Shown here: positions 35,409 through 43,272 of the stretch, piece after piece
How positions within the stretch are numbered: the stretch's first letter is position 1
Layout: each line of letters begins with the position of its first letter
Source of the DNA: Nonomuraea sp. NBC_00507
GTDB lineage: Bacteria > Actinomycetota > Actinomycetes > Streptosporangiales > Streptosporangiaceae
Assembly: GCF_036013525.1 (NCBI RefSeq)
Contig: NZ_CP107853.1
Span: 3,472,001-3,536,000 of the forward strand
Direction of reading: 5' to 3'
DNA: 64,000 nt
Notes under the pieces: generated by a model
Told to the model about the DNA's origin: nothing
Databases searched by the model: none
Seen by the model: only the letters and a program-made list of their open reading frames with translations
Made by a program: the position numbers and the translations under genes

Positions 35409-35710
35409 ACGTCGCTCCGGGCACGCGGAGGAGGGGCGTCGCCGGGCAACGGGGCGAGGGCAGGCAGGGCGTTGCCGGGTAAGGGCGCGAGGGCAGGCGG
35501 GGCCTTGCCGGGCGAGGGTTCGGGGGTAGGCGGGGCGTTGCCGGGCCGAGATGTGAGGGCAAGCCGGGTGTCGTTGGGCGGGGGAGCAGGGGTCGGCTGG
35601 GGGGCGCTGGGCGCGGGTGCGGCGAGTCCGGTGGCTAAGTGCGTGCGAGCCTCGACGGCAGCGCCGACCGGGGCGTGCGCCGGGGACAGCGGGTGCTGAA
35701 GGGGGGTCAC
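35405..35710 (-). CDS. Proline-rich repeat protein, 101 aa
   Basis: A short reading frame in which 11-residue units like PALAPLPGNAP repeat about four times (residues about 55-95). No signal peptide is visible. It precedes the helical protein with a 4-bp overlap. It may be a real disordered protein or a by-product of the DNA repeat; the other frame is also open through the repeat. Unknown function. Confidence 0.4.
   Translation of the reverse strand: MTPLQHPLSPAHAPVGAAVEARTHLATGLAAPAPSAPQPTPAPPPNDTRLALTSRPGNAPPTPEPSPGKAPPALAPLPGNALPALAPLPGDAPPPRARSDV
35434..35600. repeat. Degenerate 33-bp tandem repeat
   Basis: About five units of roughly 33 bp with the recurring core GGGCGTTGCCGGG then GCGAGGGCAGGC. 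The unit is a multiple of three, so it encodes 11-residue repeats on the minus strand in two open frames. Expansion and contraction by slippage are likely. Confidence 0.7.
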
Positions 35711-35812
35711 ATTCGCGAGGGTACGCCGAGCTTCGGGAGTTCGCCGGTTTCTGTGATGGTTTGTGCATATTGCTCGCTTTGGGGACCCGAGCGAAGCCGG
35801 CCGCGGCCCGGG

Positions 35813-36226
35813 TCAGGGGCCGTGCGCCTGATCCCGACCGGAATGCTCGGCGTCGTATGCCGCCACGGCGCGCTTGCCTGCCGTCATCCGCCACGCCTGC
35901 TCCAGCAGCGCTCCGATCTCCGCCCAGTCGGGCTCGACCTCGAGCAGCTCGACGCCGACCCACGACTTGACGTAGGCGGGGCGGAAGTAGCGTGCCGGGT
36001 CGGCGGCCATCAGCGTCTCCAGCTCGCCCGGCGGCGCCTTCACGGCGAGCGTCAGCCGACCGTCGCCGTGGTGGTCGATGAGCAACCACGCGATCCGCTT
36101 GCGCCCCACCATGAACCCGACGTGCCCGAAGGAATCCTCGTCGACCACCCCGGGCAGCCCACCGGCCAGCTCGGCCAGCCGTCCCCGCACCAGCTCGACG
36201 TCCGCATCCGTCCAACCGCCAGCCAT
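35813..36226 (-). CDS. MmcQ/YjbR family protein
   Basis: A 137-aa MmcQ/YjbR-like protein: MAGGWTDADVELVRGRLAEL, VGRKRIAWLLID, TLAVKAPPGELETLMAADP, then VGVELLEVEPDWAEIGALLE. A CyaY-like fold, once suggested to bind DNA; role unknown. ATG 36226 chosen as the start; an 8-residue extension is possible. Solitary. Confidence 0.88.
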   Translation of the reverse strand: MAGGWTDADVELVRGRLAELAGGLPGVVDEDSFGHVGFMVGRKRIAWLLIDHHGDGRLTLAVKAPPGELETLMAADPARYFRPAYVKSWVGVELLEVEPDWAEIGALLEQAWRMTAGKRAVAAYDAEHSGRDQAHGP

Positions 36227-36236
36227 ACCAGGCACC

Positions 36237-37298
36237 CTAGAACCCGGCACCGACAGTTCGCGCCCCGGCGCCCAGAGCGATCGGCCAGACCACGAGCAGG
36301 TATGACTCGCCGGGCCGGTTCGACGGCCGCTCGCCCCGGCGCGAACGACCGTAAACGCGCAGGCCGTAGCGGCCGACGCCCTGGTAGGTCAGGTTAGGCG
36401 GCTCCTCTCCGTGGTCGTCCGACATGCCCTCGACCCGCATGATCCCGGTGGTCGTGACGAACTCGATCTCCTCGGTCTCCTCCCAGCTCGAGGGGGGCAT
36501 GCGAGCCCCGGACTGGTCCCACCGCACGTGCACCCCCACCACGGACCGGTCCCTCAGGGTCCTGATGACGACCGCGTCGGGCGCGGCGGCGACCAGGCCC
36601 TCGGGCAACGCCGGCTCGGCGGCAGGAGGCTGGTAGGGGTTGGCGATGCGTAACCTATGTAACGATGCCCTTGCCACCCCTCGTACGGGAGCGGGCGGCA
36701 GGGGAGGCTGGATCTCCCGGGCGGGGCGTCCCGGCTGGTGCTCCGGCCGAGCGTGCTCCCTGGCCCAGTGCCGGATCTCGCTGCTCTTGTCCGGCAGGCC
36801 CAGCTCTTCGGCGACGCCCACGCCGAGCTTGGCGCAGGCCTCCGGCCCCACCTCGATGGGCCAGACCGTGACGAGGTAGAACTCGAACGGCACGTCCGGC
36901 ACGGCGGCGGGATGGAGGTCGCGGCCACGGGCGTGCACGCGCATGCCGTAGCGACCCGGCCCCAGCGGGGTGAGGTTGGGGAGCGCCTCAGGCGCTTCCA
37001 TCATCATGCCGGACACCCGCATCTCGCCGGTGAAGGTGATCAGCTCCACCTCCTCCACCTCGTCCCACCCCTCGTCCGTGACGGCAGGAGGCGCGTCGGT
37101 GAGCTGAACGGTGACGTCCACGGCACCGGTATGAATGCCGGTCAGGATCACGGCAGCACCGGGGGCCGACGCCGTCAGGCCGTTCGGGACGCCGGAGACG
37201 CCGGTGGGGTGGTCCGCGCCCGATCCGTCCGTCACGAGCATCTGGTGGTAGCTCACGTGGACGTCCGCCCGGGCGGACGTGGGAGATGGCGTGCTCAT
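36237..37298 (-). CDS. Tandem-duplicated hypothetical protein (ComJ-like domains)
   Basis: A 353-aa protein of two homologous halves. Half 1 (about 36-150) has GLTASAPGAAVILTG, WDEVEEVELITFTGEMRVSG, LGPGRYGMRVHARG and FYLVTVWPI; half 2 (about 230-345) has GLVAAAPDAVVIRTL, WEETEEIEFVTTTGIMRVEG, QGVGRYGLRVYGRS and YLLVVWPI. A polar linker with HWAREHARPEH joins them. The start SYHQMLVTD recalls ComJ-like nuclease-inhibitor proteins, but this is a weak inference. No signal peptide. Divergent from the secreted gene at 37383. Confidence 0.6.
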   Translation of the reverse strand: MSTPSPTSARADVHVSYHQMLVTDGSGADHPTGVSGVPNGLTASAPGAAVILTGIHTGAVDVTVQLTDAPPAVTDEGWDEVEEVELITFTGEMRVSGMMMEAPEALPNLTPLGPGRYGMRVHARGRDLHPAAVPDVPFEFYLVTVWPIEVGPEACAKLGVGVAEELGLPDKSSEIRHWAREHARPEHQPGRPAREIQPPLPPAPVRGVARASLHRLRIANPYQPPAAEPALPEGLVAAAPDAVVIRTLRDRSVVGVHVRWDQSGARMPPSSWEETEEIEFVTTTGIMRVEGMSDDHGEEPPNLTYQGVGRYGLRVYGRSRRGERPSNRPGESYLLVVWPIALGAGARTVGAGF

Positions 37299-37340
37299 TC
37301 AGGGCCCTTCTCGCGGCGACCGCAGCGGAGCTCGGAAATT

Positions 37341-37375
37341 AGTGCTGGCACTCTTTATCACCACGACCCTATTCT
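37341..37375 (+). promoter_or_regulatory. Palindrome and -10 box before a leaderless gene
   Basis: AGTGC-TG-GCACT (37341-37352) is a perfect palindrome. TATTCT (37370-37375) is a -10-like hexamer ending seven bases before the GTG at 37383. No second CIRCE-like half is present. Confidence 0.5.
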
Positions 37376-37382
37376 CCGCATT

Positions 37383-38165
37383 GTGAAACTCCTGAAGAGT
37401 GCGGCGCTCGCGTGCGTCCTGACGGCGTCCATTGCGGTTACGGCCCCCACCGCGGCGACCGCGTATCCGGTGAAAGACCCCAAACTTACCAAAAACTCTC
37501 TCTATGACATGGGCGCGCTGCCCATGACCACGTGCGAGGAGCCGCCGATCAAGCGCAACAATCGCAAGCTCGCCCGCGCCTATCTGAACGCGGTCATCGC
37601 CTGTTTGGAAGACACGTGGGAGCAACACCTGTGGAACGCCGGCATGCGTTACGAGAAGGTCAAGGTCCGGCACATGGATCGGATTCCCAAGAACTACTGC
37701 GGCTTCGACGTGGGAAAAGAGGATTCCCAGGCGTGGTACTGCGGCCGTAATGGCACGCTGGTCTTCCAGCTCGGCAAGGGATGGCTCGACGACCCCTACG
37801 ACCTGTGGCTGTTCGATACGGCGGCCTCCATGTACGGCTACCACGTCCAGAAGCAGGTCGGCATCGCCACCGCCATCGACAAATTACGCCACGGCAAGAA
37901 GGCGGAATACTACGAGCAGGAGCGCCGCGAGAGCCTGCAGACCGAATGCCTCGGCGGCGCCTTCATAAAGAGCGTGTGGCCGATCGGCAACAGGACGACG
38001 GACGACTGGGACGAATTGCTGGACCTCTTCGTGGGTGACGAGCCCGGCGACGAGCGGTGGTACGGCAAGGCGTCCACCATCAAGATGTGGATCAAGCGGG
38101 GGTTCGCCACGGGTGATCCTGCCGCCTGCAACACCTGGACCGCCTCGTCGTCCGAGGTCGCCTGA
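37383..38165 (+). CDS. Secreted neutral zinc metallopeptidase homologue with a lost active site
   Basis: A 260-aa protein with a signal peptide (LLKSAALACVLTASIAVTAP, cleavage near residue 28). The rest follows the YpfJ/PF04228 zinc peptidase pattern: RAYLNAVIACLEDTWEQHLW, YCGRNGTLVF, and RRESLQTECLGGAF for the usual ELQADCFAG. At the HEYGHHVQ site it reads SMYGYHVQ (149-156): the first His is Ser149, the Glu is Met150, the second His is Tyr153. It should not bind catalytic zinc. Possibly a decoy, inhibitor or scaffold. Likely leaderless from GTG 37383. Confidence 0.75.
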   Translation: MKLLKSAALACVLTASIAVTAPTAATAYPVKDPKLTKNSLYDMGALPMTTCEEPPIKRNNRKLARAYLNAVIACLEDTWEQHLWNAGMRYEKVKVRHMDRIPKNYCGFDVGKEDSQAWYCGRNGTLVFQLGKGWLDDPYDLWLFDTAASMYGYHVQKQVGIATAIDKLRHGKKAEYYEQERRESLQTECLGGAFIKSVWPIGNRTTDDWDELLDLFVGDEPGDERWYGKASTIKMWIKRGFATGDPAACNTWTASSSEVA

Positions 38166-38196
38166 CACCCTCAGCCGCCTCGCGGGAGGAGCCGAC

Positions 38197-38754
38197 ATGC
38201 GTGCACTGGTGGTGTGTGCCCTCGCCGTCCTCATGGCGGTCGCGGCCTGCGGCGACGATCCGCCGTCCAGTCCCACGTTACGCACCGAGTTGCTGCAGAT
38301 GTTGAAGGTCGACCAGGAGGTCCGGACGCTCGAGGCGACCGAGGAGGACTGGAACCGGGTGGAGAAGGCCAACACCGACCGCATGCGCCAGATCCTCGAC
38401 GCGCACGGCTGGCCGGGCCACTCGATGGTCGGCAAGGACGGCGCGCACGCCGCCTGGGCGCTGATCCAGCACGCCGACCGCGACCTCGACCTGCAACGCC
38501 GCGGCCTGGAGCTGATGCGCCAGGCCGTGGAGAAGGACGAGGCGGATCCCTCCGACCTGGCCTATCTCGTGGATCGGGTGCGGGTGGCGGAGAAGAAGCC
38601 GCAGGTGTACGGCACGCAGTGGGAGACCGATCCGCAGGGAAACTGGCGCCCCCGCACCCCGATCGAGAACGAGGCGGAGGTGGACGAGCGGCGTGCGGAC
38701 GTCGGGCTGAAGCCCATCAAGGAATACGTGGAGGAGCTCAAGTCGCTCGAGTGA
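38197..38754 (+). CDS. DUF6624 family lipoprotein
   Basis: A 185-aa protein with a lipoprotein signal ending at the lipobox VAAC. The mature part matches DUF6624: ILDAHGWPGHSMVGKDGAHA, AWALIQHADRD, LAYLVDRVRVAEKKPQVYGT, and RRADVGLKPIKEYVEEL. Role unknown. ATG 38197 follows GGGAGGA. It lies 31 bp after the pseudo-peptidase gene and is probably co-transcribed, so the two exported proteins may act together. Confidence 0.85.
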   Translation: MRALVVCALAVLMAVAACGDDPPSSPTLRTELLQMLKVDQEVRTLEATEEDWNRVEKANTDRMRQILDAHGWPGHSMVGKDGAHAAWALIQHADRDLDLQRRGLELMRQAVEKDEADPSDLAYLVDRVRVAEKKPQVYGTQWETDPQGNWRPRTPIENEAEVDERRADVGLKPIKEYVEELKSLE

Positions 38755-38800
38755 CGGCTAATATATAAGCACTGTTACATCGGTGAGAGGAGCCGTCCGC

Positions 38801-39760
38801 TTGTATCCCCCGATTGAGCCCTACGACCACGGCATGCTCGACGTCGGCGATGGCAACCTCGTCTATTGGGAGGTCTGCGGCAACCCCGAGGGCAAGCCCG
38901 CGCTCGTCGTGCACGGCGGGCCGGGCTCGGGCTGCTCGGTCGGCGTGCGGAAGACGTTCGACCCGGAGCGTTATCGGATCGTCCTGTTCGACCAGCGCAA
39001 CTGCGGCCGCAGCCGGCCGCACGCCAGTGACCCGGCGACCGACCTGAGCGCCAACACCACGCACCACCTGATCGCCGACATGGAGGTGCTGCGTGAGCAC
39101 CTCGGCATCGGCAAATGGCTGCTGTACGGCGGCTCGTGGGGCTCGACGCTGATCCTGGCCTACGCCGAGGCGCATCCCGAGCGTGTGTCGGAGATCGTCA
39201 TCCCCGCTGTGACGACCACGCGCCGCTTCGAGATCGACTGGCTCTACCGAGGCGTCGGCAGGTTCTTCCCCGAGGAATGGGAGCGGTTCAGGCAGGGCGT
39301 GCCGGAGGCCGACCGCGACGGCGACACCTTCGCGTTGCTGGCGGCGTACTCGCGGCTCCTGGCCGACCCGGACCCCGCCGTCCGTGCGAAGGCCGCCCGC
39401 GACTGGGTCACCTGGGAGGACGCGGTGATCTCCCTGGAGACCAACGGCAAGCCGAACGCCTACAGCGACCGGCCCGACGAGGCCGTCATGGCCATGACGC
39501 GGATCTGCTCGCATTACTTCTCCAACGGCGCCTGGCTGGAGGAGGGCGTGTTGCTGCGCGAGGCCGGGCGGCTGGCCGGGATCCCCGGCGTGCTCATCCA
39601 CGGCCGCCTGGACCTGGGCGGGCCGGTCGACACGGCGTGGCACCTGGCCCAGGCGTGGCCCGACGCCCGGCTGGTCGTGGTGGACGACTCCGGGCACACC
39701 GGCAGCGAGACGATGCGGAAAGAGATCTTCGCGGCGCTGGACGCCTTCGCTCCCCGGTGA
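38801..39760 (+). CDS. pip: Prolyl aminopeptidase (proline iminopeptidase)
   Basis: A 319-aa S33 peptidase: YPPIEPYDHGMLDVGDGN start, VVHGGPGSGCS oxyanion motif, FDQRNCGRSRPHA, nucleophile elbow YGGSWGSTL, acid in IHGRLDLGGP, and His in DDSGHTGS. Removes N-terminal proline from peptides in the cytoplasm. TTG 38801 fits the family start and has GAGAGGAG (38785-38792) at 8-bp spacing; GTG 38783 would place that site inside the gene. Confidence 0.92.
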   Translation: MYPPIEPYDHGMLDVGDGNLVYWEVCGNPEGKPALVVHGGPGSGCSVGVRKTFDPERYRIVLFDQRNCGRSRPHASDPATDLSANTTHHLIADMEVLREHLGIGKWLLYGGSWGSTLILAYAEAHPERVSEIVIPAVTTTRRFEIDWLYRGVGRFFPEEWERFRQGVPEADRDGDTFALLAAYSRLLADPDPAVRAKAARDWVTWEDAVISLETNGKPNAYSDRPDEAVMAMTRICSHYFSNGAWLEEGVLLREAGRLAGIPGVLIHGRLDLGGPVDTAWHLAQAWPDARLVVVDDSGHTGSETMRKEIFAALDAFAPR

Positions 39761-39852
39761 AAGGCGGAACCCCGCGGCTCGCGATCATCTGAGGCGTACG
39801 GAAGGCCTGTGCCGATCAGTGTCTTGAAAATGTCGCATATTGCGTCTCGAAA

Positions 39853-40593
39853 TTAAGACCCGGAAAGGTGCCGGTAGAGCGTCGCGCGGGACACGCCGAG
39901 CGTGCGGGCGATCTCGGCGGCAGTGTGCCGGCCGGAGGCGTGCATGCGCCGCGCCGTCTCGACCGCCTCCGGGCTCAGCGCCCCCGGCCGGCCACGCCGG
40001 CGTCCCACCGGCCGCGGTGCGGCGCGGCTCGGGGCCGGCTCTTCCAGTAGCCGTTCCACCCCTGACAGCACAGCGGGTCGCAGCAGGTCGGCGGGCAGGT
40101 CCGCGAACATCACGACGGGGTCGCTGAGCATGGCGAACGCCTGCACCGCCCGGATCCGCACCACGTGATCCGCGAGCGGCCCGGCGATGAGGTGCTCGGC
40201 CAGGACGGCGGCGTCTCGAAAACGCTCGAAGACAGGCTCTTCGGAGGCCAGCGCCAGGTCCCTCAGTTGCAGCCTGAGCAGGTAACGGTGGGCCAGCCAC
40301 ACATCCAGCAGGCCCTCGATGACGGCCCACCGCCGCCGGCGCTCGTCGCCGGCCGGCAGGCGGCCGGCCGCGTCCAGCGCCGCCTGCATGTCGGTCAGCA
40401 TCGGCTCGGCCAGCGCCGCGATGATGGCGCCCTTGCTGGGGAAATGGTAGAGAACCGCGGTCTTGGTCAGCTCCAGGCGCTCGGCGATCTCGCGGATCGA
40501 GGTGGCGTGGTAGCCGCGCGCGGCGAACAGGTCGAGCGCCACCTGAAGGATGCGCGAGCGGGTGTCGTCCGTCACGCCGCCGATTCTACGCAT
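39853..40593 (-). CDS. TetR regulator with an extra C-terminal Hin-type HTH
   Basis: A protein of about 246 aa (240 from GTG 40575). Residues 10-58 are the TetR HTH (SRILQVALDLFAARGYHATS, TKTAVLYHFPSKGAII). After the ligand domain and a basic linker GRRRGRP, the last 45 residues form a second HTH of the resolvase/Hin type: SPEAVETARRMHASGRHTAA then EIARTLGVSRATLYRHL. A second protein of this layout is encoded at 58230. Divergent from the FAD monooxygenase with a TetR-type repeat between. Confidence 0.85.
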   Translation of the reverse strand: MRRIGGVTDDTRSRILQVALDLFAARGYHATSIREIAERLELTKTAVLYHFPSKGAIIAALAEPMLTDMQAALDAAGRLPAGDERRRRWAVIEGLLDVWLAHRYLLRLQLRDLALASEEPVFERFRDAAVLAEHLIAGPLADHVVRIRAVQAFAMLSDPVVMFADLPADLLRPAVLSGVERLLEEPAPSRAAPRPVGRRRGRPGALSPEAVETARRMHASGRHTAAEIARTLGVSRATLYRHLSGS

Positions 40594-40628
40594 TGCCTGA
40601 CCCGGGGTCTGGAGCCTAGAGTAGGCCA

Positions 40629-40643
40629 CTGACCGATGGTCAG
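40629..40643. promoter_or_regulatory. TetR operator
   Basis: CTGACC-GAT-GGTCAG is a perfect inverted repeat between the divergent TetR (start 40593) and FAD monooxygenase (start 40651) genes. Its closeness to the monooxygenase start fits repression of that gene. Confidence 0.7.
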
Positions 40644-40650
40644 GGAGGCC

Positions 40651-41775
40651 ATGATGGGCGGGCGAATTCTGATCGCAGGGGCGAGCATCGCGGGGACGAC
40701 GCTGGCGCACTGGCTGGCCAGGCACGGGCTGCGGCCCACCCTGGTCGAGCGAGCCCCTGGGCTGCGCGTGGGCGGGAACGGCGTCGACCTGCGGGACGAG
40801 GCGATGGCGGTGGCCGAGCGGATGGGGATCATGCCGCGGGTCCGGGAGGCGGCGGCGGATGTGCGGGGCATCCGGTTCGTCGACGCCGACGACCGGGCCG
40901 TGGCCCGCATCGACATGCGACGCCTGCAGAGCGGGGGCGGCGAGGTCGAGATCATGCGCGGCGACCTGGTGAGGCTGCTCCACGAGGCGGGGGGATCGGG
41001 TGTCGAGCACCTCTTCGGCACCGCTGTGCAGGGCATCGAGCAGGACGACGACGGGGTGACGGTGTCCTTCGACAGGGGCGTGAGCAGGCGGTTCGACCTG
41101 GTGGTAGGCGCGGATGGGCTGCACTCCACGGTGCGGCGGCTGGCCTTCGGGCCCGAGAGCGGGTTCGTCCGGCACATGGGGCACTACTTCGCCTTCGCCA
41201 AGACGGACGCGGCGCTGGGGGAGGACCGTCACGTGACGATGTACAACCTGCCGGGGAAGATGGCGGGCATCTACCGGTCGGGCAACCACGCGCAGGCCAT
41301 GGCGTACTTCATGTTCCGGTCGGGGCCGCTGGCCTACGACCACCGCGACGTCGGGGAGCACAAGCGGCTGGTGCGGGAGGCGTTCGGGCACGAGACCTCG
41401 TGGCGGGTGCGCGAGCTGCTGGCCACGGCGCTCGACGATCCCGATTTCTACTTCGACGCGTTGAGCCAGGTACGCATGCCGTCGTGGTCGTCGGGCCGGG
41501 TGACGCTCGTCGGCGATGCCGCCCACTGCGCGGCGCCGGCCTCGGGAGCGGGAGCGGAGCTGGCGATCGTGGGGGCGTACCGGCTCGCGGAGGCGCTCGC
41601 GAACGCGCCCGATCACACGGCGGCCTTCCGGCACTACCAGGAAGGGCACAGAGGGCTGGTCAGGAGCAAGCAGCGGATCGGGCCCAACGTGCGGATGATG
41701 GTGCCGAAGAACCGCCTCGGGATGTGGACCAGAAACGTGCTGGTCCGCTCGCCGCTCGTCGGCGGAAGCACGTGA
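40651..41775 (+). CDS. FAD-dependent monooxygenase (PHBH/aromatic hydroxylase type)
   Basis: A 374-aa class A flavin monooxygenase: ILIAGASIAGTTLAHWLARH (FAD Rossmann), DLVVGADGLHSTVRR (DG motif), VTLVGDAAHCAAPASGAGAE (GD motif). It lacks a long thioredoxin-like tail. Likely hydroxylates an aromatic compound or antibiotic such as a tetracycline; substrate not shown. CAGGGAGG just before ATG 40651 supports that start. Regulated by the divergent TetR protein. Confidence 0.85.
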   Translation: MMGGRILIAGASIAGTTLAHWLARHGLRPTLVERAPGLRVGGNGVDLRDEAMAVAERMGIMPRVREAAADVRGIRFVDADDRAVARIDMRRLQSGGGEVEIMRGDLVRLLHEAGGSGVEHLFGTAVQGIEQDDDGVTVSFDRGVSRRFDLVVGADGLHSTVRRLAFGPESGFVRHMGHYFAFAKTDAALGEDRHVTMYNLPGKMAGIYRSGNHAQAMAYFMFRSGPLAYDHRDVGEHKRLVREAFGHETSWRVRELLATALDDPDFYFDALSQVRMPSWSSGRVTLVGDAAHCAAPASGAGAELAIVGAYRLAEALANAPDHTAAFRHYQEGHRGLVRSKQRIGPNVRMMVPKNRLGMWTRNVLVRSPLVGGST

Positions 41776-41785
41776 CAGGCCCCCG

Positions 41786-42406
41786 TCAGAGCGGGGCCAG
41801 GCGGGCGGCGAGCAGGGCGGCGAAGACGATCAGGGACAGCCCGCAGGCCGCCTCCAGAAGGCGTACCGCCAGGGGTGGCAGCGCTCTGCGGAGCAGGGCG
41901 ATGAGGCCCGCGGAGACGAAGCACCAGGCCAGAGAGGAGGTCATGAAACCGGTGAAGAAGACGGCGAGGCCGCTCACGCCCGCGTCCCGCCCCAGGACGG
42001 AGCTGACCGCGCCGGCCGCCCCTGACCAATAGACGACGTTCCAGGGGTTGCCGAGCGACATGGCCGCGCCGACCGAGAGCGCGCCCCGTCGTGACGGGGT
42101 GCGGGAGGTCGCCTCGGCAGGTGGGAAGGCGGCCTCCCGCAGGGCCGTCACCCCGAGCCAGCCCAGCAGCAGGCACCCGGACACCGTCAGCGGGACGCGC
42201 AGAGCAGGCACGGCGAACAGCGCCCCGACGCCGGCCAAACCGAGCAGCGCCCACACGGCGTCACCCGCCAGCGACCCGACCTGCACGGCGAACGCCGGAC
42301 CGAAGCCGCCGCGCACGCCCCGCCGCAGCGACTCGCTGAAGACCGCGCCCGGTGCCGCGTTGAACAACAACCCCACCCAGAAGGCCAGCAGGAAGATCTC
42401 GGACAT
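41786..42406 (-). CDS. LysE/RhtB family exporter
   Basis: A 206-aa protein with about six membrane helices: FLLAFWVGLLFNAAPGAVFS, AVQVGSLAGDAVWALLGLAG, SLGNPWNVVYWSGAAGAV. The N-A-P-G motif of LysE/RhtB exporters is present. Exports an amino acid or related compound. Followed upstream on the same strand by an AraC-type gene 38 bp away, so the pair may be one unit. Confidence 0.85.
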   Translation of the reverse strand: MSEIFLLAFWVGLLFNAAPGAVFSESLRRGVRGGFGPAFAVQVGSLAGDAVWALLGLAGVGALFAVPALRVPLTVSGCLLLGWLGVTALREAAFPPAEATSRTPSRRGALSVGAAMSLGNPWNVVYWSGAAGAVSSVLGRDAGVSGLAVFFTGFMTSSLAWCFVSAGLIALLRRALPPLAVRLLEAACGLSLIVFAALLAARLAPL

Positions 42407-42444
42407 GACGTTCAATCTGGCGGTAACGGCCCCGGGGCGTCTTG

Positions 42445-43257
42445 TCAGATGTTGACGCGACGGTAGCGGCCGGGGGTGACGGCGTACGCGGCCGTGAAGT
42501 GCCGGTGGAAATGTGCCTGGTCGGCGAACCCCAAAGCGTGGGCCACGTCGGCGACCGGCTCGCCGTGCCGCAGCCGCCGGCGCCCCTCGGCCAGCCGCGC
42601 CTGCAGGTGCCACGCGTACGGTGGGCAGCCGGTGGCCCGGGTGAACGAGCGGATGAGGTGTTCGCGGGACATCCCGGCGTCCTCGGCGAGACCGGCCAGG
42701 GACGGCGGGTTGGACAGATCGCCGCGGAGCCGGTCGAGCACGGCGGCGATCCTGCCGTCGCCGGTCCCGGCGCCGGTGGGGCCGCTGGTGCCGTCCGGGC
42801 CGCGCCGGCGGGTGGCACTCGTTCCGGTGAGGTCCAGCAGGCGCAGCAGGAGCACCGTGAGGCGCTCCTCGATCAGCGCCGGGTCGCCGCCCGGCAGGTC
42901 CCTGGCCGCCCGCAGCAGCTCAGCACGCAGGGGGGCGGAGCGGACGAGCGGGCGCTCGAAGTCCACCGGCGCGCCGCCGGTCAGGGCGGTGAGGACGGCA
43001 GGCGGCACGTACCAGCTCACGCACGCGAACGCCGCCCCGTCCGGCGTCCGCGTCGTGCAGGACTGGACCTGGCCGGGGTTGTAGACGGTCACCTCGTCCA
43101 GGTCCACGTCGAACGAGGCCCGGTCCAGACGCACCGCCTCGCGGCCACACAGGTTGGTGCTGATGACGTACTCGTCGTGGCTGTGCCGTGGGAACCCGCC
43201 GGAGGCCGGCCTGACCACGGCCAGCTGCGTGCCGTTCACGTCCCTGACCTGCTGCAT
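42445..43257 (-). CDS. AraC family regulator with N-terminal cupin
   Basis: A 270-aa protein: N-terminal AraC-binding cupin (GFPRHSHDEYVI, VDLDEVTVYNPGQVQSC) and C-terminal double HTH (LAGLAEDAGMSREHLIRSF, PVADVAHALGFADQAHFHRH). ATG 43257. Just upstream of the LysE-type exporter on the same strand, which it probably activates in response to a substrate amino acid. Confidence 0.88.
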   Translation of the reverse strand: MQQVRDVNGTQLAVVRPASGGFPRHSHDEYVISTNLCGREAVRLDRASFDVDLDEVTVYNPGQVQSCTTRTPDGAAFACVSWYVPPAVLTALTGGAPVDFERPLVRSAPLRAELLRAARDLPGGDPALIEERLTVLLLRLLDLTGTSATRRRGPDGTSGPTGAGTGDGRIAAVLDRLRGDLSNPPSLAGLAEDAGMSREHLIRSFTRATGCPPYAWHLQARLAEGRRRLRHGEPVADVAHALGFADQAHFHRHFTAAYAVTPGRYRRVNI

Positions 43258-43272
43258 ATCGGAAAGATTAGG

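Noticed and set aside
37341..37352. Possible CIRCE (HrcA) site
   Set aside because: CTGGCACTC resembles one arm, but the second arm GAGTGCTAA nine bases later is absent; it is only a short palindrome.
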